Source: Aquabacterium soli (GTDB lineage Bacteria; Pseudomonadota; Gammaproteobacteria; Burkholderiales; Burkholderiaceae_C). Taken from it: 64,000 nucleotides of DNA. Positions 35,329 through 43,048 of the stretch are shown here, piece by piece. The notes beneath the pieces were generated by a model that worked only from the letters and a program-made list of their open reading frames with translations, had not been told where the DNA came from and did not search any database. Numbering within the stretch: the first letter of the stretch is position 1; each line of letters begins with the position of its first letter. Location of the stretch: NCBI RefSeq assembly GCF_003933735.1, contig NZ_RSED01000009.1:135731-199730 (forward strand), read 5' to 3'. A program made the position numbers and the translations under genes.

Positions 35329-36420
35329 ATGAATCCCCATCCCCCGACACCCCTCGGCATCACCCATCTATCGTTCCGGGAAGAAGAGGCGTCACCCGCC
35401 TCCGTGTATCCCCGCGCGCAGGATCGCCGCCGCAATCCCGGCATCCACCTGGTGGGCGGGCGCGCGGTGGGCGCGGAGCGCTCGGCGGCGGTGGTGATGG
35501 CGCGGCAGGTCATGCGCAGCATCGACAGGTGTTCCAGCGCCTTGATGGCCCTGGCGGCGGACCTGACCCCCTCTAAGCTGCCGGTCCTTGTCAAGCTGGC
35601 CAAGGCCCGTGCCGGCGCCAGCACCGCCGACGTGAGCCTGGCGTCCCGCCTGCTGGATCTGCAGCAGATGGCCACGCTGCTGGACAAGGAGATGGCGGCG
35701 CGCCACCGCCTCGAAGCAGAGTTGCACGAGGCTGGCGCCTTGTTGCAGCGGATGCGCACGGAGCTGGTCCACATCCAGACCCATGCGGAGCGGACCGAGC
35801 AGCTGGCCTACCAGGACGCCTTGACCGGCCTGCCCAATCGGGCCTCGTTCGAGATCCACTCCCGGCGTGCGCTGTCTCAACACGCGCCTGATTCGCGCGC
35901 CTTCGGCCTGATGTACATCGACCTGGATGGGTTCAAGACCGTGAACGACACGCACGGGCATGGTGTTGGCGACGAGCTGCTCAAGGTCATCGGTTCACGC
36001 CTGGCCCATGCCGTGCGGGCGGACGATTCCGTCAGCCGCCACGGCGGCGATGAGTTCCTCTGCCTGCTGGTGGACGTGCAGGACGAAGCCCAGATGTCGG
36101 CCATCGCCGGCAAGCTGTTCGACACGGTGGCCGCACCGTGCCAGCTCCGATCACTGTCATTGAACGTCACCCCCAGCATCGGCATTGCGCTGTACCCCAG
36201 GGACGGCACCACCATCGACACACTGCTCGAGCACGCGGACAGCGCGATGTTCTGGGCCAAGAAGCACCACCTGCGCCATGCCTTCTACCGGCAGGTCCCT
36301 GCGGGTGACAAGCCCAGGCCGCTGGGCGGCGTGTCCGGCCTGGCCCAGCCAGACCTTCATCCCTGGCCGGCCCTGGATGGTGCTGCATCGGGCCTCCACG
36401 CCTGGACACCCAGGCCTTGA
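35329..36420 (+). CDS. GGDEF diguanylate cyclase
   Basis: A 363-residue soluble protein. Residues about 50-155 are helical with a coiled coil (LLDKEMAARHRLEAELHEAG). A GGDEF domain fills about residues 165-325: LTGLPNRASFE, DLDGFKTVND, and the active-site RHGGDEF. An RxxD inhibition site (RADD) lies exactly five residues before GGDEF, so product feedback is expected. No membrane helix or known sensor domain is seen. Start at 35329 has GGAG at 35316-35319. It makes cyclic di-GMP from two GTP. Operator D upstream suggests Crp/Fnr control. Confidence 0.86.
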   Translation: MNPHPPTPLGITHLSFREEEASPASVYPRAQDRRRNPGIHLVGGRAVGAERSAAVVMARQVMRSIDRCSSALMALAADLTPSKLPVLVKLAKARAGASTADVSLASRLLDLQQMATLLDKEMAARHRLEAELHEAGALLQRMRTELVHIQTHAERTEQLAYQDALTGLPNRASFEIHSRRALSQHAPDSRAFGLMYIDLDGFKTVNDTHGHGVGDELLKVIGSRLAHAVRADDSVSRHGGDEFLCLLVDVQDEAQMSAIAGKLFDTVAAPCQLRSLSLNVTPSIGIALYPRDGTTIDTLLEHADSAMFWAKKHHLRHAFYRQVPAGDKPRPLGGVSGLAQPDLHPWPALDGAASGLHAWTPRP

Positions 36421-36438
36421 GGCCATCTGGGCACGCCC

Positions 36439-37020
36439 TCAGGCGAGGCCTTGTGGGGGGTCGGTGAGCACCAGCAGGAAGCGCTCGCCAGCCGGATCAC
36501 GGCTTGCCAAGGCCTGGATTGCGCGAGGCTGACCACCCCGAACAGCGAACGCCAAGGCGCACGATGCGGTCTGCTGGCCCTTGCCCACCCGCGCGATCAG
36601 CGTGTGAAGCCCCTGGCCACTGCGCTCATCGAGAACGCTGTCGAGCGGGCGGCCCAGCAAGTCTGCCTGTTCCAGGCCCAGCAGCTTGGCGCCCATCAGG
36701 TTCAGCTCGTGCACCACCGTCTCGGCGTCGATGGTGAAGTAGCCGACCGGCGCGCAGTCATAGAGCGCTGTCTGGCGGTTCAGTGCCTGCTCCAGTTCGG
36801 CACGCGAGCCGCGCAGCTCCTCATCCTGGAGTTCGAGTTCGATCTGGTGTACCTGAAGCTCGTGCAGCAGGGCGAGTGCATCCTGCGCCGTGGAGGGTGA
36901 GGATGCCAGTTGGAAGAGCACCCCCAGCGCTTCCGAGGCACTGGCCCGTGTGATGTCCAGGTCCGGGCCCTTGAGGCGCGCGGTGGCGCGCAGCCTCAGG
37001 TCCAGCTGTTTGTCCGGCAA
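36439..37020 (-). CDS. PAS-domain protein
   Basis: A 193-residue protein. A helical N-terminal region with ALALLHELQVHQIELELQDEELRGSRAELEQ (coiled coil) is followed by a PAS domain: LYDCAPVGYFTIDAE, then LNLMGAKLLGLEQADLLGRPL. No output domain is attached. It lies 59 bases after the CheB-CheR-PAS gene on the same strand. In many proteobacteria a stand-alone PAS protein of this size follows that fusion, so the two probably work together in sensing. Confidence 0.8.
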   Translation of the reverse strand: MPDKQLDLRLRATARLKGPDLDITRASASEALGVLFQLASSPSTAQDALALLHELQVHQIELELQDEELRGSRAELEQALNRQTALYDCAPVGYFTIDAETVVHELNLMGAKLLGLEQADLLGRPLDSVLDERSGQGLHTLIARVGKGQQTASCALAFAVRGGQPRAIQALASRDPAGERFLLVLTDPPQGLA

Positions 37021-37079
37021 CCCGATCTGGCTTGGCAGACGGAAGTCCTTTTACCCAGCGATGCTGCGCACCTCCGACT

Positions 37080-39635
37080 CTAAGCCTTGCGCAGGCGCGA
37101 TTCCAGTTCTTTCGCTGCGGTGATGTCGACGAATGTGATCACCACCCCCTGAATGACATTGGCCAGGGTGCGGTACGGCATGATCCGAACGGAGTACCAA
37201 TGGCCATCGGTGGTCGGGATCTGCTTCTCCGAGATGGCCAGCGTGCGCAGTGTCTCTTTTGCATCGACGTGCAGATCCGGGTAGATCAGGGTGCTGGCCA
37301 GCTCGCTCAGCGGGCGCCCCGTGTCGCTGTCACGCAGGTGGATGATGCGCGTGATCTGCTCGGTGAAGCGCCGCACGTTCAGCGTGCTGTCCAGGAAGAG
37401 CGTGGCGATGTCCGTGCTGTTGAGCAGGTTCTGCATGTCGCTGTGGGCCAATGCGAGGTCTTCTAGCTTCAAGTTCAGTTCGGCGTTGATCGTCTGCAGC
37501 TCTTCGTTCATCGACTGGCCCTCTTCCTTGGAGGTCGTCAGCTCTTCATTGGCTGACTGCAGTTCTTCGTTGGTGGACTGGAGCTCTTCGTTGGCGGCCT
37601 GCAGTTCTTCTTCGGAAGCGCGCATCTCCTGGCGCAGCGCGCGGATCTCCTCGTTCGCACGGGCCAGCTCATCGATCACTTGGGGATCGACGGGGCCGGC
37701 GGCCCGGCGGCGCCTGGCCGGACCACCAGGTGCTGTGGCGACCTCCCGGAAGATGACCATCACCATGCCTGCCAGCGCATGCGGCTCTTCGATGCGCCGG
37801 ACCGTCAGGTCCAGGGTGGCGGGGGTGTCGCTTTCGAGCGCCAGCCCGCGCACGTCGATGGGGCCGCTGGTCTGCAGGGCCTGCCGCAGCGCCGCGCCCA
37901 GCTGCGTCCGGATGCCGGGGCGTGCCATGACATGGATGTTCCAGTTGGCCTTGCCGGCGGCGGGCTCCAGGTACTTGCCGGTGCGCCCGCTGATGTAGAC
38001 GATGTCGCCCAGTTCATTGACCATCACGGCAGGGGGTGAGAACTCCTGCAGCAGCACCTGGTCGGCGAGCACTTGAAGGTTGGCGGGTGGGGGCGTCTGT
38101 GGGTGCACGAGCGACTCCTGTGCGATGGGACGCGATGGCAAACGTCGGTTGATGGGAAAGGCCACCGAACGGATGTGAGTGGCATGGTTGCCGCGTCTGT
38201 AGAGCCTGGACTTGGCCCCCAGTGGCACGAACAGCGATGCCGCACGCCCCACGGTCTCCGAGCCGCCCAGCAGCAAGGTGCCGCCTGGGCACAGGCTGTA
38301 ATGGAACAGCGGAATCAGCCGACGCTGGAGCGCGGCATTGAAGTAGATGAGCAGGTTGCGGCAGGACAGCAGGTGGATCTTCGTGAACGGTGGATCGATG
38401 ATCACGTCATGCTGTGCGAACAGCACCATTTCGCGGATCTCCTTGCTGATCACGACCCCATCGCCCTGCGGGCTGAAATGGTGCGCGAATCGCTCGGGCG
38501 TCATGTCGGCGGCCACCTTGGTGGAATACTGCCCCCGGCGCGCCGCGGCGATGGCGTCGGCACTCAGGTCGGTGGCGAAGATGTTCAACGTGCGGGTGGC
38601 CTGCACCCCCAGCTCCTGGGCCACCTCCCTGAACAGCATGGCCAATGAATAGGCCTCTTCGCCCGTGGAGCAGCCCACCACCCAGGCACGCAGCGGCGTG
38701 CCTTCGTCCGTGCTGGCCAGCAAGGCGGGCAGCACCTTGTCCTTGAGCTCCTGCCAGACCAGGGGGTCCCGGAAGAAGGACGTCACGCCGATCAGCATTT
38801 CCTTGAACAGCAGGTCCAGCTCCTGGGGGTTCTGGCGCAGGAAGTCCGCGTAATGCCCCATCGAGGCCAGGCCATGCACGGTGAGTCGCCTTTCGATCCG
38901 ACGGGTCACGGTGCTGGTCTTGTAGGGTGACAGATCGTGCTTGCTGCGCTCGCGCAGCAGGTCGAGGATGTCCGTCAGGCCTTGTGCACGCTCCGCGTCG
39001 GAAGCCGGCGAAGCCTGGCCGACTGCGTTGCGCGCGCGGGTGGCTGTCAGGATGTGCCCAGGCATGTCCGCGGGCCGCGCGACGATGTCGGCGGCCTGTG
39101 CGCCGATGGCGCTGCGCGGCATCGCATCGAACTGCGCCGACTCGGGCTGCTGCGCCAGCGTCAGGCCGCCCTGCGCCTTGATGGCCTGCAAGCCCAGGGT
39201 GCCGTCCGAGCCCATGCCCGACAGCACCACGCCGATCGCCTGTGCCCCCTGGTCCCGGGCCAGCGAGCCCAGGAGTACGTCGATCGGCAGGCGCATGCCT
39301 CGCGGGCGTGCCGGCGGCGCCAGGTGCAGAACGCCCCTGGCCACGGTGAGTTCATTGTTCGGCGGGATCACGTACACGACATCGGGCTCGATCGGCATGG
39401 ACTGTGCCGCCTCGACGACCGGCATCGAGGTTGTCCGCTGGAGCAGCTCGGCCAGCAATGCTTTGTGAGTGGGGTCCATGTGCTGAACCACCACATAGGC
39501 CAGGCCGCTGCTGGCCGGCACTTGAGCAAGGAACTGCTCCAGCGCATCCAACCCGCCTGCGGAGGCACCCAGACCGACGATGCGGGGCGTGGTCGGCGCA
39601 TCGGCGCGGTGCTCGGTGGGTGGATGAGGATGCAT
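37080..39635 (-). CDS. CheB-CheR-coiled coil-PAS fusion protein
   Basis: An 851-residue protein. Residues 18-195 are a CheB methylesterase with the triad S25 (GASAGG), H52 (VVQHMDP) and D144 (GMGSDGT), without a receiver domain. Residues about 215-480 are a CheR methyltransferase (FKEMLIGVTSFFRDP, CSTGEEAYSLA for SAM binding, SCRNLLIYF). A long heptad coiled coil rich in NEELQS repeats comes around residues 650-740, then a C-terminal PAS domain ending FVDITAAKELE. There is no kinase domain; the protein stops where one would begin. No other chemotaxis genes are nearby. It probably links methylation-type adaptation to a non-chemotaxis signal. Confidence 0.88.
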   Translation of the reverse strand: MHPHPPTEHRADAPTTPRIVGLGASAGGLDALEQFLAQVPASSGLAYVVVQHMDPTHKALLAELLQRTTSMPVVEAAQSMPIEPDVVYVIPPNNELTVARGVLHLAPPARPRGMRLPIDVLLGSLARDQGAQAIGVVLSGMGSDGTLGLQAIKAQGGLTLAQQPESAQFDAMPRSAIGAQAADIVARPADMPGHILTATRARNAVGQASPASDAERAQGLTDILDLLRERSKHDLSPYKTSTVTRRIERRLTVHGLASMGHYADFLRQNPQELDLLFKEMLIGVTSFFRDPLVWQELKDKVLPALLASTDEGTPLRAWVVGCSTGEEAYSLAMLFREVAQELGVQATRTLNIFATDLSADAIAAARRGQYSTKVAADMTPERFAHHFSPQGDGVVISKEIREMVLFAQHDVIIDPPFTKIHLLSCRNLLIYFNAALQRRLIPLFHYSLCPGGTLLLGGSETVGRAASLFVPLGAKSRLYRRGNHATHIRSVAFPINRRLPSRPIAQESLVHPQTPPPANLQVLADQVLLQEFSPPAVMVNELGDIVYISGRTGKYLEPAAGKANWNIHVMARPGIRTQLGAALRQALQTSGPIDVRGLALESDTPATLDLTVRRIEEPHALAGMVMVIFREVATAPGGPARRRRAAGPVDPQVIDELARANEEIRALRQEMRASEEELQAANEELQSTNEELQSANEELTTSKEEGQSMNEELQTINAELNLKLEDLALAHSDMQNLLNSTDIATLFLDSTLNVRRFTEQITRIIHLRDSDTGRPLSELASTLIYPDLHVDAKETLRTLAISEKQIPTTDGHWYSVRIMPYRTLANVIQGVVITFVDITAAKELESRLRKA

Positions 39636-39757
39636 GCCCGAGTATCGGTCCCTGTGGCGGCCAAATACGCGTTTTCAGCCAAAGGCGTGAGTAGGTTGGT
39701 GGGTGCCGGATTGACGCAGGCAAAATGCGGCTTTTGGCGAACTCCACGAACCGCGAC

Positions 39758-40471
39758 ATGCCTTTCCAAGCCGCCATCATCGACCTCGACGGCACCATGG
39801 TCGACACCCTCGGTGATTTCGTCGTGGTGCTGCACCACACCCTGGCCGACCTGAACTGCCACGAGGTCGAGATCGCCCGCGTGGGCCGCGACTTCATCGA
39901 GCACACCGTGGGCAAAGGCACCGAGGATCTGCTGCGCAGATCCCTGGCCCACGCCTGGGGCCTGCCCGACGACGATGCAGAAGTGCTGGCCCAGCTGCCG
40001 CAAGCCCTGGCGCGCTACAAGCACCACTATGGGCGCATCAACGGCCAGCACGCCGAGGTCTACGCCGGTGTGGCCACCGGCCTGGCCCGCCTGGGCGAGC
40101 TGGGTGTGCCCCTGGCCTGCCTGACCAACAAGCCCACGGCCTTTGCCGAGCAACTGCTCACCCTCAAGGGGCTGCGGGGGCACTTCCGCCATGTGTTCGG
40201 CGGCGATGCCTTCGAGCGCAAGAAGCCCGACCCGCTGCCCCTGCTCAAGACCTGCGAGGCCCTGGGCACCGATCCTGCCCGCACCTTGATGGTGGGCGAT
40301 TCGAGCAACGATGCCCGGGCGGCACGCGCGGCCGGCTGCCCCGTGGTGCTGGTGCGCTATGGCTACAACCATGGCGAGCCGATCGAAGAGGTGCCGGCGC
40401 TGGCCTACCTGGACCGGCTCGATGCGCTGGACTGGGCCACGCTCAACGAGGCGAGCGGCCCGGCTGTTTGA
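39758..40471 (+). CDS. gph: Phosphoglycolate phosphatase
   Basis: A 237-residue HAD phosphatase. AIIDLDGTMVDT is motif I, LACLTNKP motif II, FERKKPDPLPLL motif III, and VGDSSNDARAARAAGC motif IV. The C1 cap with GRDFIEHTVGKGTEDLL is typical of Gph. It removes phosphate from 2-phosphoglycolate made by DNA repair and oxygenase side reactions. Start at 39758 is chosen because the motif follows at once. In many betaproteobacteria gph stands just before trpE, as here with one convergent gene between. Confidence 0.85.
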   Translation: MPFQAAIIDLDGTMVDTLGDFVVVLHHTLADLNCHEVEIARVGRDFIEHTVGKGTEDLLRRSLAHAWGLPDDDAEVLAQLPQALARYKHHYGRINGQHAEVYAGVATGLARLGELGVPLACLTNKPTAFAEQLLTLKGLRGHFRHVFGGDAFERKKPDPLPLLKTCEALGTDPARTLMVGDSSNDARAARAAGCPVVLVRYGYNHGEPIEEVPALAYLDRLDALDWATLNEASGPAV

Positions 40472-40474
40472 CGC

Positions 40475-41137
40475 TCACTCCAGGGCGTCGAGCAGCGGCG
40501 GTGCCTTGTAATCCAGCAGCGCGTCCTTCAGATCCTGGGTGGTTGGCGCCTTGCCGATCCACACGCGCAGCACGGCGCTGAAAAACTCCGACATCTGGAT
40601 GGGCAGCCCCGAGGGCTGGCCATTGACGAAGAACACGGTGCCGCGCTGCGGCACGTATTCGATGGCGATGGTGTCGCCCGGCACCATGCGTTTCATGTGC
40701 GAGAAGATGCGGCCCATCTCCACCGCGGCGGGGATCAGCTGGCGGAACTCTTCACGCGTGCTGTTGGCCTCCAGGCCGCGCGCGATCAGCTTGCCCAGCT
40801 CGTCCACGCGCATGGGCACCAGCATCACGAAGCGCAGCTGTTTGGGGCCTGGGGACTTGATCACCTCGTCGGCGTTGGAGGTCTTCTTGGGCACGTACAG
40901 GCCCACGGTGTAGACCTTCTGCAAGGCCTTGTAGCTCAGGCCCGAGCCGTTGAGCTGCAGGGTCTGGCCCTCCACCTTGATGGTGGGCTCGTAGCGCACG
41001 CCGGCGATCTCGGTGTTGACCGCCCAGGCGGGCGATGCCAGGCAGGCCAGGGCCAGGCTCAGGCCCGCCGCCCTGGTCGCCCAAAAAGACCGGGCGGCGC
41101 CCGTCGCGCGTCCCTGGCGTGCATTCGAACAGTTCAT
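40475..41137 (-). CDS. Chalcone-isomerase-like exported protein
   Basis: A 220-residue protein with a long signal peptide (hydrophobic LSLALACLASPAWA at residues 26-39). The mature part has the bacterial chalcone-isomerase-like fold signature: LNGSGLSYKALQKVYTVGLY, then FVMLVPMRVDELGKLIARGL and GDTIAIEYVPQRGTVFFVNG. Bacterial members are periplasmic with no proven isomerase activity; some are thought to bind fatty acids. It is convergent with gph, with a 3-base gap. Confidence 0.85.
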   Translation of the reverse strand: MNCSNARQGRATGAARSFWATRAAGLSLALACLASPAWAVNTEIAGVRYEPTIKVEGQTLQLNGSGLSYKALQKVYTVGLYVPKKTSNADEVIKSPGPKQLRFVMLVPMRVDELGKLIARGLEANSTREEFRQLIPAAVEMGRIFSHMKRMVPGDTIAIEYVPQRGTVFFVNGQPSGLPIQMSEFFSAVLRVWIGKAPTTQDLKDALLDYKAPPLLDALE

Positions 41138-41167
41138 GCGGCGATGTTACTCCCGCGTGTCAGGGGC

Positions 41168-41211
41168 GGCACCCCAGGGTCTGCCCCAGAACCAGGGGTG
41201 CCTGCTACACT
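41168..41211 (+). promoter_or_regulatory. Inverted repeat and -10 candidate upstream of trpE
   Basis: GGCACCCC (41168-41175) and GGGGTGCC (41195-41202) are perfect inverted repeats. TACACT (41206-41211) directly after them is a -10 candidate with no good -35. An ATG (41219) 7 bases on opens a 35-codon frame with three Trp codons that are not in tandem. The 298 bases before trpE hold no other gene I can support. Confidence 0.35.
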
Positions 41212-41435
41212 CATTCGCATGTTCATGCCGCGCCGATGGATCAAAGAAGCCAGCCAAGGTCTCCATGACCGGGGAGCCTGGCCCTGGCGTGGCTGCGCCC
41301 TGGTCCGCACCCCGGCCGGCCACTGAGCCCTTGCCCCCACGCCGCGCACGCGAGCGTGCCTCGGCCCACCGCCTGCCTGTCGATCCCGAGCCGCCACACC
41401 GGCGCTCGCCCCTTCGCGCAGAAAGCTGAACGAGC

Positions 41436-42911
41436 ATGATTTCCCAAGACGATTTCAACACCCTGGCCGCCCAGGGCCACAACCGCATCCCGCTGGTCGC
41501 CCAGGCCCTGGCCGATCTGGACACGCCGCTGTCGCTGTACCTCAAGCTCACGCGCGGCCAGCGCAACAGCTTCCTGCTCGAATCCGTGGTGGGTGGCGAG
41601 CGCTTCGGGCGCTACTCCTTCGTCGGCCTGCCTGCGCGCACCCTGCTGCGCGCCACCGGACCGCATGTCGAGGTGCTGACCGATGACGAGGTCGTCGAGA
41701 CCTTCGACGGCAACCCGCTGGATTTCATCGCCCAGTACCAGCAGCGCTTCAAGGTGGCCGTGCCCCAGGGCCTGCCGCGCTTCATCGGCGGGCTGGCCGG
41801 CTACTTCGGCTACGACACCGTGCGCTTCATCGAGCCGCGCCTGGCCGGCACCACCAAGCCGCAGGGCATCGGCACGCCGGACATCCTGCTGCTGCAGTGC
41901 GAAGAGCTGGCTGTCATCGACAACCTGGCCGATCGCCTGTACCTGATCGTTTATGCCGACCCGTCGGTGCCGGGCGCGTATGGCCAGGCGCGTGCGCGCC
42001 TGACCGCGCTGCAGGCCCAGCTCAACGAGACCGTGGCCGTGCCGCCCATCGGCGCCGGCCCGGCCTACCCGGTCGAGCGCCACTTCGCCAAGGAAGATTT
42101 CGAGGCCGCCGTGCTGCGCGCCAAGGAATACATCGCCGCGGGCGACTGCATGCAGATCGTGATCGGGCAGCGCCTGCAGAAGCGCTACACCGCCTCGCCC
42201 CTCAGCTTGTACCGCGCGTTGCGCTCGCTCAACCCCAGCCCCTACATGTACTACTACGACATGGGGGACCACCAGATCGTCGGCTCATCGCCCGAGATCC
42301 TGGTGCGCCAGGAGCACGCCGCCGAAGGCCAGACCGTCACGATCCGCCCGATCGCCGGCACGCGCCCCCGCGGCGCCACGCCCGAGGCCGATCGGACCAA
42401 CGAGACCGAACTGCTGGCCGACCCCAAGGAGCGCGCCGAGCACGTGATGCTGATCGACCTGGCGCGCAACGACATCGGCCGCATCGCCCAGACGGGCACG
42501 GTCAAGGTGACGGAGGCCTTCGGCATCGAGCGTTATTCGCACGTCATGCACATCGTCAGCAACGTCGAGGGGCGCTTGAAAGAGGGCCTGTCGGGCCTGG
42601 ACGTGCTGCGGGCCAGCTTCCCGGCGGGCACACTCAGCGGCGCGCCCAAGATCCGCGCCATGGAGATCATCGATGAGCTCGAGCCCGTGCAGCGGGGCAT
42701 CTATGGCGGCGCCGTGGGCTACCTGAGCTTCGCGGGCGACATGGACGTGGCCATTGCCATCCGCACCGGCGTCATCAAGGACCAGACGCTGTACGTGCAG
42801 GCCGGTGCCGGTGTGGTGGCCGATTCGGTGCCCGAGCTGGAATGGAAGGAAACCGAGGCCAAGGCGCGTGCCGTCGTCCGGGCGGCGGAACTGGTCGAGC
42901 AGGGGCTCTGA
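41436..42911 (+). CDS. trpE: Anthranilate synthase component I
   Basis: A 491-residue enzyme of standard TrpE length. The N-terminal region has the Trp feedback site element [16 protein letters not shown]. The chorismate-binding domain has [42 protein letters not shown] and [19 protein letters not shown]-type residues (here [16 protein letters not shown]). It makes anthranilate from chorismate and ammonia delivered by TrpG. The TrpG gene should lie nearby; instead a GGDEF-EAL gene and an acyltransferase gene intervene before a TrpG-like start that is cut off at 46,771. Confidence 0.95.
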   Translation: MISQDDFNTLAAQGHNRIPLVAQALADLDTPLSLYLKLTRGQRNSFLLESVVGGERFGRYSFVGLPARTLLRATGPHVEVLTDDEVVETFDGNPLDFIAQYQQRFKVAVPQGLPRFIGGLAGYFGYDTVRFIEPRLAGTTKPQGIGTPDILLLQCEELAVIDNLADRLYLIVYADPSVPGAYGQARARLTALQAQLNETVAVPPIGAGPAYPVERHFAKEDFEAAVLRAKEYIAAGDCMQIVIGQRLQKRYTASPLSLYRALRSLNPSPYMYYYDMGDHQIVGSSPEILVRQEHAAEGQTVTIRPIAGTRPRGATPEADRTNETELLADPKERAEHVMLIDLARNDIGRIAQTGTVKVTEAFGIERYSHVMHIVSNVEGRLKEGLSGLDVLRASFPAGTLSGAPKIRAMEIIDELEPVQRGIYGGAVGYLSFAGDMDVAIAIRTGVIKDQTLYVQAGAGVVADSVPELEWKETEAKARAVVRAAELVEQGL

Positions 42912-42913
42912 AC

Positions 42914-42943
42914 CGGGCGTCCTGCGCAAGCCTTGCGCGCCCG
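42914..42943 (+). terminator. Strong hairpin after trpE
   Basis: CGGGC (42914-42918) pairs with GCCCG (42939-42943), and inside it GCGCAA pairs with TTGCGC around a 3-base loop. It starts 3 bases past the trpE stop. The plus strand continues with AAAAACC rather than a T-run, so if it stops transcription it does so with help or only partly. Confidence 0.4.
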
Positions 42944-43048
42944 AAAAACCATATCAGGGTAAGCCAGGGGGTCGGGTCATCCCGGGATGACCGATAAAGT
43001 CGGTTACACCCTTTTTGGCCTCTCTCCAGCAGTGCAGCGACCCCTATC

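Noticed and set aside
41219-41326. 35-codon frame before trpE as a Trp leader peptide
   Set aside because: It has three separate Trp codons but none in tandem and no following attenuator with a T-run; kept only as a spacing parallel.
42914-42943. Intrinsic terminator for trpE
   Set aside because: The stem is strong but followed by A residues rather than T on the coding strand, so it is listed as a hairpin with low confidence only.
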